This document shows, in pieces, positions 25,695 to 32,757 of a DNA stretch of 32,757 bases. The translations under genes and the position numbers were made by a program. Position 1 is the first letter of the stretch; every line of letters begins with the position of its first letter. Origin of the DNA: M3007 sp964481485 (GTDB taxonomy: Bacteria; Bacteroidota; Bacteroidia; Chitinophagales; Saprospiraceae); assembly GCA_964481485.1 (NCBI GenBank), contig CAYZVM010000041.1:1-32757 (forward strand), read 5' to 3'. The notes below the pieces were generated by a model. That model was not told the origin of the DNA, did no database searches, and saw only the letters and a list, made by a program, of their open reading frames with translations.

Positions 25695-25776
25695 GAAACA
25701 CATAGGCACATAGAGCGCATAGTTTTTTTAAGGAACTCTATAAAAATTCTATTGTTTTCTATGTGCCTATGTGTTC
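25695..25776. terminator. Long hairpin between convergent genes
   Basis: ACACATAGGCACATAGA at 25698-25714 is the perfect complement of 25758-25774 (17 bp), with AT-rich sequence between the arms including T7. It lies between the convergent stops at 25685 and 25785 and could end transcription from both sides. The CACATAGGCACATAGA form is itself a small internal repeat. Confidence 0.5.
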
Positions 25777-25784
25777 CAATAAAA

Positions 25785-26645
25785 TTACTCCGCTAAAGGT
25801 ACCGTCGGCAACACAGGCCATATCACCAACACCGTTCGGCGGTTTTTCTGGCGGCCATCGGCAGTTTCGTTGGAGGTGGCCGGGTAATATTCTCCCTTCC
25901 CGATAGGTGTCAATTGGTTGGCGTTCACATTGAACTCGCGGATGAGCAGGCGAGTCAGATTCGTCGCCCGGCGGAGGCTCCAATCCCAAGTATCTTGCAG
26001 CGTTTTGTCTTTCGGCAACACGTTGTCGGTATGGCATACCACGTCAATGTCCAACTCCGGGCGGCTGGTCACTACTTGAGCCAAAGGCAACAGCAGATTT
26101 TTTCCGGAGGCACTGATTTCCAGCCCTTTGGCATCGAACAGCCTTTTGTCGGGCAGGGTGAGATGCACGGTCTCGCCTTCGAGCGAAGCCGTCACGTCAG
26201 GTTGGTCAGCGTAACTTTTTTCGAGCGAAGATTTCAAATCGCCCAAGATTTTGGCCCTGTCCTGCTGTGCCTTTTGGGTACGTTGCAAGAGCGCGTTGCG
26301 TTTGGCAAGTTCGGCCTTGTTGGCGGCCAACTCTTTTTCCAGCGCAGCCTTTTCGGAAGCGAGTTTGCTCGAAGACTCGCCCAATTTTTGGGTGCGCGTG
26401 GACAACTCCGTGTTCAGGTCTTGGATTTCTGCTTCTTGGTTGCCAATGAGGCGATTGAGTTCGCCCACCTGTTTTATCAGGTCTGCGGTCTCGCGTTTGC
26501 GGTCGAGCAATTCCTGCACCAGCACTTTTTCGCGGTTTTCCGTGGCTTGCCGGGTGGCTACCTCGGCGCGGTAAATTTTTGGTTTCACACAGGCATTGAG
26601 GGCAAAAAGTAAGGTCAAAAGGGTGAAAAATCGGACTTTGAGCAT
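25785..26645 (-). CDS. OmpA-family lipoprotein with coiled coil
   Basis: The 286-residue protein has a signal ending in the lipobox LNAC (C19). Residues about 45-145 are a charged heptad-rich coiled coil (LIKQVGELNRLIGNQEAEIQDLN, and ALEKELAANKAELAKR). The C-terminal 130 residues are an OmpA/MotB-type peptidoglycan-binding domain: DKRLFDAKGLEISASGKNLL, VVCHTDN, WDWSLRRATNLTRLL and GRQKNRRTVLVI. It likely links a membrane anchor to the cell wall. It is monocistronic by its position between a convergent and a divergent gene. Confidence 0.87.
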   Translation of the reverse strand: MLKVRFFTLLTLLFALNACVKPKIYRAEVATRQATENREKVLVQELLDRKRETADLIKQVGELNRLIGNQEAEIQDLNTELSTRTQKLGESSSKLASEKAALEKELAANKAELAKRNALLQRTQKAQQDRAKILGDLKSSLEKSYADQPDVTASLEGETVHLTLPDKRLFDAKGLEISASGKNLLLPLAQVVTSRPELDIDVVCHTDNVLPKDKTLQDTWDWSLRRATNLTRLLIREFNVNANQLTPIGKGEYYPATSNETADGRQKNRRTVLVIWPVLPTVPLAE

Positions 26646-26758
26646 GAGTGTTTGAGTTTAATTCATGGTGAGCGGTCGCGGCAAAGATTTTGAAAAAATC
26701 CTTCCGGCCAACCCAAGCCGCTGGTTTTTCTATTTTCGCGGCGGGCTTTTTAAGAAAA

Positions 26759-27121
26759 ATGAAAAAGATACTACCAATATTGCTGCTTTGCGCCGTCTCT
26801 TGCGAATTGGACACCCAGCATTTGACTGGCCGTTGGCGGGCCATCGCGCTGTACGAGGGCGGGCAAACGGTGGCGGCTCCGCTGGATTCGGTGCTGCTGC
26901 ATTTTTCCGAAAACGGAAATTACAAGTTTGGTACCATCGGGTTTTACCGGGAAGAAGGGCCGTTCCGCGTCGCCGGCAAACACCTTTTCCTGACCGACAC
27001 GACGGAAAAAACGCCGAAGGAACACATTCTCGAAGTGCTGTTTCTTTCCAATGACACTTTGAAACTTCGCATGGAAAAAGGCGGGAACGAGCAGGTGATG
27101 TTTTTGACAAAAATGAATTGA
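26759..27121 (+). CDS. Small lipoprotein, lipocalin-like
   Basis: The 120-residue protein starts at the ATG at 26759 (MKKILPILLLCAVSC), with the lipobox AVSC giving a lipidated C15. The mature part starts with HLTGRWRAIAL, followed by short beta strands (VLLHFSENGNYKFGT, HLFLTDTTEK, LEVLFLSNDTLKLRM), a pattern seen in small lipocalin-like Bacteroidota proteins (LTGxW motif). No specific ligand can be read. It is followed nine bases later by the GH9 gene, so the two are probably one transcript. Confidence 0.7.
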   Translation: MKKILPILLLCAVSCELDTQHLTGRWRAIALYEGGQTVAAPLDSVLLHFSENGNYKFGTIGFYREEGPFRVAGKHLFLTDTTEKTPKEHILEVLFLSNDTLKLRMEKGGNEQVMFLTKMN

Positions 27122-27129
27122 TTATCAAC

Positions 27130-28881
27130 ATGAAACACGCGCTAACATCTCTTCTTCTACTCTCCATCAGCATTGCCGCGTCGGCGCAGCAAACGGCGGA
27201 ATCCATCCGGCTCAATCAGATTGGCTTTTACCCGGCTGCACCAAAATCAGCAGTGGTCGTGGGCGATGCGGGCGACGTTTTTCGAATTAAAAAACACGAT
27301 ACGGGGGAAGTGGTGTTAAGCGGCAACCTGAGCGCACCGCGCACCAATCCGTTTTCGGGAAAAACCTGCCGCAGCGCCGATTTTTCATCTTTCCAAAAAA
27401 GTGGCTCATACGTCGTCGAAATACCGCCAATCGGGATTTCCTATCCATTTGAAATAAAAGAAAATGCGCATCGGGAAGTCGCCATCGGGGCTTTGCACGG
27501 GTTTTACTACCAACGTGTTTCGACGGATTTGCCGGAACAGTACGCCTGGAAATGGCATCGCCCGGCAGGTCACCCCGACGATAAGGTGCTCGTGCATCCT
27601 TCGGCGGCATCGGCGGCGCGACCGGCGGGTACGCCGATAGCGTCGCCCGGCGGTTGGTACGACGCGGGCGATTACAACAAGTACATCGTCAATTCGGGCA
27701 TCACGATGGGGACGCTGCTTTCCCTCTACGAAGACTTCCCGGAATTTTGCAAATCATTGAAAATCAATATTCCAGAGAGCAAAAACGAGGTGCCAGACCT
27801 GCTCGACGAAATCCTCTGGAACCTCCGTTGGATGCTGACGATGCAAGACCCTTCGGACGGCGGCGTGTACCACAAACTGACCAATCCAGAATTCGACCCG
27901 ATGAACGAAATGCCCCACCAAGCCATGCGACCGCGTTATGTGGTGCAAAAAAACACCATCGCGGCGCTCGATTTTGCGGCGGTGGCGGCGCAGGCGAGCC
28001 GGGTGTTCCGACCTTTTGAAAAACAACTGCCCGGCTTGGCGGATTCATGCCGCACCGCCGCCGAAAAAGCATGGCAGTGGGCGCGGCAGAACCCTGCCGT
28101 CCGCTACGACCAAAAGGCGATGAACGCGGCTTTTGACCCCGACGTGAACACGGGCGGATATGAGGACAAAAATGACTCCGACGAGTGGATATGGGTGGCG
28201 GCAGAACTTTATTTGACCACCCAAGATGATGCATATTACTCGGCGGTCAATTTTTCTGCGGGCGACTATTTGCCTGTCCCCACTTGGAATCAGGTGCAGG
28301 TGTTGGCGTATTATTCCCTTATTCGCCATGAAAAAAACCTGACCGGATTGGCAAAAAAAGATTTGCCAGAAATCAAAAAACGCGTGTTGGCGCTCGCCGA
28401 CGACTTGGTGAAAGATGTTGAAAATCAACCGTTTCAGACCGTGATGGGCAAAACTGCAAAAGATTTTATGTGGGGCAGCAGTTCGCACGCGGCTAATCAG
28501 GGCATCGCGTTGATACAGGCTTTTGGCATCAGCGGCGACAAAAAATACTTGCAGCACGCGCTCGGCAATTTGGACTATTTGTTGGGCCGCAACGCGACGG
28601 GCTACTCGTTCCTCACGGGGTTTGGCGACAAAACGCCCATGTACCCGCACCACCGACCTTCCGAGGCCGACGGCATCGCGGAGCCGGTGCCTGGCTTGCT
28701 GTCCGGCGGCCCCAATCCCGGTCAGCAGGACAAATGTACTGCCTACCCCAATCGCCTCCCCGACGAGTCGTTCACGGACGACGCGTGTTCTTACGCCTCC
28801 AACGAAATTGCCATCAATTGGAACGCGCCGCTGGTTTATTTGGCGGCGGCATTGGAGGCATTGCAGGAAAAATTGAAATAA
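27130..28881 (+). CDS. Glycoside hydrolase family 9 endoglucanase, secreted
   Basis: The 583-residue protein starts at the ATG at 27130, giving a signal peptide that ends ASA before QQ (about residue 19). Residues about 23-110 form the N-terminal Ig-like domain common in GH9 (SIRLNQIGFYP). The catalytic (alpha/alpha)6 domain has GGWYDAGDYNKY with the acidic pair D178 and D181, and SYASNEIAINWNAPLVYL with the proton donor E559. GH9 enzymes cleave beta-1,4-glucans such as cellulose. There is no T9SS sorting domain and no carbohydrate-binding module, so it probably acts in the periplasm. It lies between a lipoprotein and a Tat-type Dabb protein. Confidence 0.92.
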   Translation: MKHALTSLLLLSISIAASAQQTAESIRLNQIGFYPAAPKSAVVVGDAGDVFRIKKHDTGEVVLSGNLSAPRTNPFSGKTCRSADFSSFQKSGSYVVEIPPIGISYPFEIKENAHREVAIGALHGFYYQRVSTDLPEQYAWKWHRPAGHPDDKVLVHPSAASAARPAGTPIASPGGWYDAGDYNKYIVNSGITMGTLLSLYEDFPEFCKSLKINIPESKNEVPDLLDEILWNLRWMLTMQDPSDGGVYHKLTNPEFDPMNEMPHQAMRPRYVVQKNTIAALDFAAVAAQASRVFRPFEKQLPGLADSCRTAAEKAWQWARQNPAVRYDQKAMNAAFDPDVNTGGYEDKNDSDEWIWVAAELYLTTQDDAYYSAVNFSAGDYLPVPTWNQVQVLAYYSLIRHEKNLTGLAKKDLPEIKKRVLALADDLVKDVENQPFQTVMGKTAKDFMWGSSSHAANQGIALIQAFGISGDKKYLQHALGNLDYLLGRNATGYSFLTGFGDKTPMYPHHRPSEADGIAEPVPGLLSGGPNPGQQDKCTAYPNRLPDESFTDDACSYASNEIAINWNAPLVYLAAALEALQEKLK

Positions 28882-28901
28882 AAACACATAGATTCTTCAA
28901 C

Positions 28902-29303
28902 ATGAAAAAACTTTCAAGACGCGGTTTTATGAAAAATGGAGCATTGGCTACCGTCGCCATGGCGCTAACCGGTGCCACCCCTGCCAAAAAAGACATCTTT
29001 GTGCACCACGTTTATTTTTGGCTGAAAAACCCCGACAGCGCTGCCGATAAGGCCAAACTGATGGAGGGTTTGGAAAAATTGGCAAAAGTGAAAACCATCA
29101 AAATGGCGCACATCGGCACACCCGCCGAGACCAGCCGCAGCGTGATTGACCGCTCTTACGCCGTGTCGTGGCTGTTGTTTTTCGACAATTTGGAAGAAGA
29201 GGAAAAATACCAAAAAGACCCCGTCCACCTGAAATTCGTGGAAGATTACTCGCACCTCTGGGAGCGGGTGGTGGTGTACGATTCGGTGGGGCGAAAACAG
29301 TAA
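28902..29303 (+). CDS. Dabb-domain (stress-responsive A/B barrel) protein, Tat-type signal
   Basis: The 133-residue protein starts at the ATG at 28902. The N-terminus LSRRGFMKNGALATVAMALTG is twin-arginine-like. The mature part has the Dabb pattern: FVHHVYFWLKNP at the start, KMAHIGTPAE in the middle and LFFDNLEEEEKYQKDPVHLKFV near the end, a small dimeric alpha/beta barrel. Dabb proteins bind or convert small molecules; exported Bacteroidota versions are uncharacterised. The gene follows the GH9 gene by 20 bases and ends five bases before the convergent transhydrogenase remnant. Confidence 0.85.
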   Translation: MKKLSRRGFMKNGALATVAMALTGATPAKKDIFVHHVYFWLKNPDSAADKAKLMEGLEKLAKVKTIKMAHIGTPAETSRSVIDRSYAVSWLLFFDNLEEEEKYQKDPVHLKFVEDYSHLWERVVVYDSVGRKQ

Positions 29304-29308
29304 AATCG

Positions 29309-30127
29309 TCAGTCCGAATCTCTGAACCCGCCAGCAAGGATATTTGCTGGCGGGCGGCTTGCTGACTTCAATATAGAGATTGCCAACGACCCTCCGCTCC
29401 CGCAAACGAGTGCGCCTGCCGCCACGAGCAGGGTGTTTTGGAAAACAAAACCGAGCGCACAAGCCGCCAAGCCAGCGCAAGCATTGAGCATCGAAACCGA
29501 CACCGGGAAATCTGTTTTTTCAAATGGAACTGCCCAAATTGCGCCCAAAATGAGGGATAACACTGCAAAAAGAGCAAAATATCGGTAGGCATTCGGCGCG
29601 ACGGTGTCCAGCGAAAATAAAACACCCGAAGCAGCGATGCCAAAAATAACTGCCAGCGCGACGTATCGTCGCCCCCCGAATGGCTTCCCGGAAATTTTCC
29701 CCTGCATCTTGCCCCACATCATCATGGAGCCGGAAAAAGCCGCACCGCCGCTGATGGTCGCGAGCCACAGCAAGATGCCCCCGAGCCATCCTTGCCCGGC
29801 GGGATGGGCGTGAAATTCTGCCCATGCCACGAGCAAACTTGCCAACCCGCCAAATCCATTGAGCAATGCGACCGCAGGTAAGTTGTTCGTCAGGGGAGTT
29901 TGGCTGGCAAAGCGCAATCCGAACAAAGTCCCCGCCACCAGCCCGATCAAAATGTACTCGAACCGCCCGATGTGCGCGTCCATCAGCGTCACCGCGACCG
30001 CCGATACCATGCCGACCGCAGCAATCAAATTGCCGCGTTGCGCCGTTTCTGGATGGCGCAGCAGTTTGATGCCGAGGACAAAAGTGGCAGCGGAAAGGAG
30101 ATAGACGATGTTGGTGAAGGTGTTCAT
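29309..30127 (-). CDS. NAD(P) transhydrogenase beta subunit, membrane part only (truncated)
   Basis: The 272-residue protein has the full membrane domain of PntB: an N-terminal NIVYLLSAATFVLGIKLLRHPETAQRGN, several helices, and LGFVFQNTLLVAAGALVCGSG. Family members are about 460 residues and continue with the NADP(H)-binding domain III. Here the frame ends shortly after the last helix, and the final residues (PPANILAGGF, then RDSD) are encoded by an 11-bp-arm hairpin at 29327-29354. The domain III sequence is absent from the rest of the strand. Without it the protein cannot carry out hydride transfer, so it is a remnant or a repurposed proton channel. The small alpha-2 subunit gene lies upstream. 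Confidence 0.8.
   Translation of the reverse strand: MNTFTNIVYLLSAATFVLGIKLLRHPETAQRGNLIAAVGMVSAVAVTLMDAHIGRFEYILIGLVAGTLFGLRFASQTPLTNNLPAVALLNGFGGLASLLVAWAEFHAHPAGQGWLGGILLWLATISGGAAFSGSMMMWGKMQGKISGKPFGGRRYVALAVIFGIAASGVLFSLDTVAPNAYRYFALFAVLSLILGAIWAVPFEKTDFPVSVSMLNACAGLAACALGFVFQNTLLVAAGALVCGSGGSLAISILKSASRPPANILAGGFRDSD
29327..29354. repeat. Hairpin at the truncated end of the pntB-like gene
   Basis: CCCGCCAGCAA and TTGCTGGCGGG pair perfectly over 11 bp around a six-base loop. The hairpin sits inside the last codons of the truncated transhydrogenase gene, just past the convergent Dabb stop. It could serve as a terminator for the Dabb transcript, though no T-run follows. Confidence 0.6.
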
Positions 30128-30135
30128 CTTCAGTC

Positions 30136-30174
30136 GGTTTAGATGGTTTAGAATGGTTTAGAATGGTTTAGAAA
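30136..30174. repeat. Four tandem GGTTTAGA-type units
   Basis: Four near-identical units of about 10 bases (GGTTTAGAAT type) follow one another immediately upstream of the pntB-like gene and downstream of the alpha-2 subunit gene. The same unit builds the region at 23611-23773. Confidence 0.75.
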
Positions 30175-30231
30175 ACATTGGCAATCAATCCCTTGCCACG
30201 ACACATCTCATCTAATCCCTCTACACCATCT

Positions 30232-30513
30232 CTATTTTTTCAAAACTTTGTCATTCAGTATAAATGCGCCGATGGCACAGGCAGTAGCAAACGCAACAGC
30301 GCAACCACCCAACAGCGCAGCAAAATCATTCCGTCCGCCGGAAGCCAGGCCCGCAGCCAAAATAGCACCCAGCACGGTGATGCCCGAAATGAGATTCAAA
30401 CCAGAAATGAATGGCGTGTGCAGCGACGACGGCACTTTGGCAGCGACTTCAAAGCCCAAGAAAATGGCTAAGACAAGAATGAAGAGCAGAAAAATAAGGA
30501 CGGCGGTTTCCAT
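30232..30513 (-). CDS. NAD(P) transhydrogenase alpha-2 subunit (membrane part, PntAB-type)
   Basis: The 93-residue protein has three hydrophobic segments: LIFLLFILVLAIFLGFEV, then HTPFISGLNLISGITVLGAI, then FATACAIGAFILNDK. This is the small membrane component of three-subunit transhydrogenases, with the conserved P-L-H-T-P-hydrophobic pattern appearing as SSLHTPFISGLN. In intact systems the NAD-binding alpha-1 gene lies directly upstream; here the upstream gene is an unrelated TPR membrane protein, so alpha-1 is missing locally. The truncated beta subunit follows after a repeat-filled gap. Confidence 0.85.
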   Translation of the reverse strand: METAVLIFLLFILVLAIFLGFEVAAKVPSSLHTPFISGLNLISGITVLGAILAAGLASGGRNDFAALLGGCAVAFATACAIGAFILNDKVLKK

Positions 30514-30610
30514 TGGAAATATTGTTGTAATGGTTTACTTCATTCAGAATGAATCATTTAGAGCAAAAAACCAATGACCTGTAAACCGCTCACCGACAAC
30601 CAGCCACCAA

Positions 30611-31222
30611 CTATCGCATCCTCGGTTGCCGCCGTTTGCCGCCGGGGCGGAAGCCTTTGCCGCCCATCATGCCCATCATAGAAGGGTTCATGGCTTGGCC
30701 GGCTTGCTTGAACTGTTTGTCCACTTCTTTGATTTGCTCTTTGAGCATGGGCTCGGTGATGTTGAGTTTTTTGAGTTCGGCGAATTGGATTTGTGCTGAT
30801 TTGAGGTTGTTTTTGGAAGCGGCCACCATCACCAATTGCAGCATGGCCGCGCCTTTTTCATTTTCGGAAGGCAGCCCCGCTTCCAATGCTTTTTTCAGCC
30901 ACATCTCGGCAGTGGCAAAATCCTTTTTTTGCAGAGCGACCGCACCGTGCGTCATGTAATACACGCCCTTATAGCCTACGAGCAGGATTTTTGGGAAAAA
31001 AGTCAGTTTGAGCCGAGCCTCTGCTTCTTCGAGGCGCTGCTGGCCGAGCAATTGATTGGTGGAAAGGATGGTGCCGAGCAACAGATAACCCGCAAGCATG
31101 ATGATGCCCACGAGCAAAAATGGGAACCCGTACCAAAAACCCAATGCCACCCACAGCGCGATGCCGCCCACGATGCCGCCCACAATCAGGGCAAAACGAA
31201 GATAAATATTGATTACAAACAT
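30611..31222 (-). CDS. Membrane protein with TPR-like domain and basic Gly/Met tail
   Basis: The 203-residue protein begins with two membrane helices (FALIVGGIVGGIALWVALGF and FPFLLVGIIMLAGYLLLGTI). A helical region with TPR character follows (VYYMTHGAVALQKKDFATAEMWLKKALEAGLP, and KNNLKSAQIQFAELKKL). The last 25 residues are a tail rich in Met, Gly and Arg. No enzymatic motif is visible; the TPR part probably faces the cytoplasm and binds proteins. A TAnnTTTG box lies 24 bases upstream. Confidence 0.65.
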   Translation of the reverse strand: MFVINIYLRFALIVGGIVGGIALWVALGFWYGFPFLLVGIIMLAGYLLLGTILSTNQLLGQQRLEEAEARLKLTFFPKILLVGYKGVYYMTHGAVALQKKDFATAEMWLKKALEAGLPSENEKGAAMLQLVMVAASKNNLKSAQIQFAELKKLNITEPMLKEQIKEVDKQFKQAGQAMNPSMMGMMGGKGFRPGGKRRQPRMR

Positions 31223-31245
31223 AGTGTCGTTGAATAATTGAGGGG

Positions 31246-31253
31246 CAAAAGTA
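31246..31253 (-). promoter_or_regulatory. Candidate -7 box (TACTTTTG) of the TPR membrane protein gene
   Basis: On the minus strand TACTTTTG matches TAnnTTTG 24 bases before the ATG at 31222. A TTTG lies about 25 bases further upstream, slightly beyond the usual spacing. Confidence 0.45.
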
Positions 31254-31329
31254 AGAAGTTGTTTGAGCGAAAACCACTCAAATAACTTCTAAAAAAGCCC
31301 GCCGGGAAAAGAATTCGCGCTTGTCGAAA

Positions 31330-31770
31330 TCAGATTTTTTTAAAAGAACTTGCCACGGCATCTTTGCTGCCAAACACGCGATACCTGAAAATGGAGTCAC
31401 ATTGCAGCACCTCATAGCACACCGTGTCGGTTTCCCCTTTTTCTATAAAACACCAACCTTGGGATGCCATCGCGCTGTCCGACTTGCAAAAAACATTTTG
31501 GCAGTCGCTAAATGCTTCGATCCCGCACGCTTCTTGCACAATGCCTCCGATGGTGTGTTTCATCAAATCGTCGTTGATTTCTACGGCGAGGGAGGTGTCT
31601 GCCTCGTTTTGCCAGCGCCCCTGCATCACATCGAGCAGTTCATTGGCCGGAGGGCCGGGCGTGTTGACAGGCACATTGACAAGTCCTTGCTTGGTGGAAT
31701 TGGCCGGGTTGCAGTCGCAGGCGTTGGCACAAAGCAATGCGCCAATGAGGTAGATTGTTTGTTTGGTCAT
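31330..31770 (-). CDS. Cysteine-rich lipoprotein of unknown function
   Basis: The 146-residue protein has a signal ending in ANAC, so C18 should be lipidated. The mature part has eight further cysteines (for example EACGIEAFSDCQNVFCKS and TVCYEVLQCDS), suggesting disulfides in the periplasm or at the surface. A segment LLDVMQGRWQNEADTSLAVEI resembles the start of small lipocalin-like lipoproteins. I do not recognise a specific family. It is divergent from the methyltransferase gene. Confidence 0.65.
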   Translation of the reverse strand: MTKQTIYLIGALLCANACDCNPANSTKQGLVNVPVNTPGPPANELLDVMQGRWQNEADTSLAVEINDDLMKHTIGGIVQEACGIEAFSDCQNVFCKSDSAMASQGWCFIEKGETDTVCYEVLQCDSIFRYRVFGSKDAVASSFKKI

Positions 31771-31866
31771 GTAATTCTTGATTTCTTACACAGTGCAAAA
31801 GTTGAAAATCATGCGCAAACGCTGTGTCTTTGTGCCGCCATTTAAAATAAGTTAACTGACTGACGG

Positions 31867-32721
31867 ATGAACCTGCTGAAAGATATATACCGTTTTTTGA
31901 GTCCAAAATTCAAAAATTTGCACCTCGAATACCATGTGGATTTCAAGCCGCGATACGGCCACGGGCGTGCGCCGCACCACCAACTTAACAACATCATAGA
32001 GGCAAACCGCAAGGTGTACGAAGAGCATCTCCATCTGGCGTTGGCCTTCAAAGACAACTTGCACCAAATCAAACAGTTGAAAGCAGAAGCCAACTCTGAT
32101 TTGCCAGTTTGGAACAACGGCTTTTTGCCCGGTCTCGACATCGTGGGCATCTATACCATGCTGGCAAAATACCGCCCCGCCAAGTACGTGGAGGTCGGCT
32201 CCGGCAACTCCACAAAGGTGGCTTTCAAGGCAAAAAAAGAACAAAATCTGCCCACCGAAATCACCTCGATTGACCCTTTCCCCCGCGCAGAGATTGACCA
32301 TCTGGCCGACCGCGTCATCCGCCAACCTTTCGAGAATGTGGACTTCAATCCGCTGCTTGCCGAGTTGAAACCCGGCGATATGGTGTTCATTGACAATTCG
32401 CACCGCATCCTGCCCAACTCGGATGCGACCGTGTTTTTTCTCGAAGTGTTGCCGTGCCTGCCAAAAGGCGTGGTCGTCCACATTCACGACATTTATCTGC
32501 CGTATGATTACCCGCAATTCATGTGCGACCGATTTTACTCCGAACAATATGGATTGGCAATGTACCTTTTGGCCGACCCGACGCGATACCGCACCATTTT
32601 GCCCAACTATTTTATTTCAGAAGACCCGCAATTGAGCGCCCTCATTGAGCCGATGTGGGAACACCCCAACCTCGTGGGCGTAGAGCGGCACGGCGGGTCT
32701 TATTGGTTGGAAATCAATTAA
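31867..32721 (+). CDS. Class I SAM-dependent methyltransferase (Methyltransf_24 type)
   Basis: The 284-residue protein has a central Rossmann pattern: KYVEVGSGNSTKVA (SAM-binding glycine loop), ITSIDPFPR after the second strand, GDMVFIDNSHR, and VVVHIHDIYLPYDYP. These match methyltransferases near polysaccharide and cell-surface biosynthesis genes, where they methylate sugars, but the target cannot be read from this window. The N-terminal 90 residues are helical and poorly conserved. It is cytosolic, with no signal. The next gene starts one base after its stop. Confidence 0.82.
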   Translation: MNLLKDIYRFLSPKFKNLHLEYHVDFKPRYGHGRAPHHQLNNIIEANRKVYEEHLHLALAFKDNLHQIKQLKAEANSDLPVWNNGFLPGLDIVGIYTMLAKYRPAKYVEVGSGNSTKVAFKAKKEQNLPTEITSIDPFPRAEIDHLADRVIRQPFENVDFNPLLAELKPGDMVFIDNSHRILPNSDATVFFLEVLPCLPKGVVVHIHDIYLPYDYPQFMCDRFYSEQYGLAMYLLADPTRYRTILPNYFISEDPQLSALIEPMWEHPNLVGVERHGGSYWLEIN

Positions 32722-32757
32722 ATGAACAAAAAAATTATGACTCGGACACTTCTTATT
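32722..32757 (+). CDS. Start of a further gene, cut by the window end
   Basis: An ATG at 32722 directly after the methyltransferase stop opens a frame to the window end: MNKKIMTRTLLI. The lysine-rich start followed by hydrophobic residues suggests a signal peptide. Twelve codons are too few to say more. Confidence 0.4.
   Translation, partial: MNKKIMTRTLLI

Overview
The window reads as chromosomal DNA of a Bacteroidota bacterium, most likely from the Saprospiraceae/Chitinophagales side (inference from gene content). The supporting traits are a type IX secretion C-terminal domain on a large secreted protein, several lipoproteins, Reg_prop-type beta-propeller lipoproteins, an OmpA lipoprotein, GlnRS next to an outer-membrane barrel gene, and promoters of the TTTG-N19-TAnnTTTG type. 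Most of the window is gene-dense with roughly balanced GC content. Positions about 1600-5080 are clearly richer in A+T.

Layout. 1-111 is the tail of a GntP-type gluconate permease. 249-1364 is a seven-repeat propeller lipoprotein of host-like composition. 1588-5066 is an A+T-rich island that I read as two integron gene cassettes without an integrase in the window: cassette A carries two further propeller lipoproteins, and cassette B carries a frameshifted CPBP (CAAX-type) membrane protease. Each is followed by an attC-like palindrome whose left box matches the start of its own cassette. 5547-9053 (minus strand) is a molybdenum hydroxylase operon: an MCD-synthesising MocA-like protein, a 2Fe-2S subunit, and a Tat-exported large subunit. 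9123-12666 is a plus-strand series of RidA, a D-threonine aldolase/D-serine dehydratase-like enzyme, an M19 dipeptidase and an SDR, which suggests D-amino-acid or dipeptide catabolism. 12779-20803 holds argS, an RHH/MazF toxin-antitoxin pair with a textbook Bacteroidota promoter, an outer-membrane barrel protein, glnS, lpxB and a T9SS-exported Omp28-like protein. 21216-25685 holds mutS2, a Tat-type sugar isomerase and a DUF2231/LRR membrane protein. 25785-32757 holds an OmpA lipoprotein, a lipoprotein-GH9 cellulase-Dabb group, remnants of a proton-translocating transhydrogenase (only membrane parts), a TPR membrane protein, a small lipoprotein, a methyltransferase and the first codons of another gene.

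The intergenic DNA is unusually rich in palindromes. A GC-rich family of about 90-110 bp occurs twice: once abutting the stop codon of the hydroxylase small subunit, and once inside the lpxB reading frame without breaking it. A 160-bp fold-back element with perfect 23-bp ends lies between the Omp28-like gene and mutS2. There are also short hairpins, a 21-bp tandem repeat, and repeats built on GGTTTAGA.

The strongest lead is the cassette pair at 1588-5066. The next best are the palindrome inside lpxB, the fold-back element, and the transhydrogenase beta subunit that stops exactly where its NADP-binding domain should begin.
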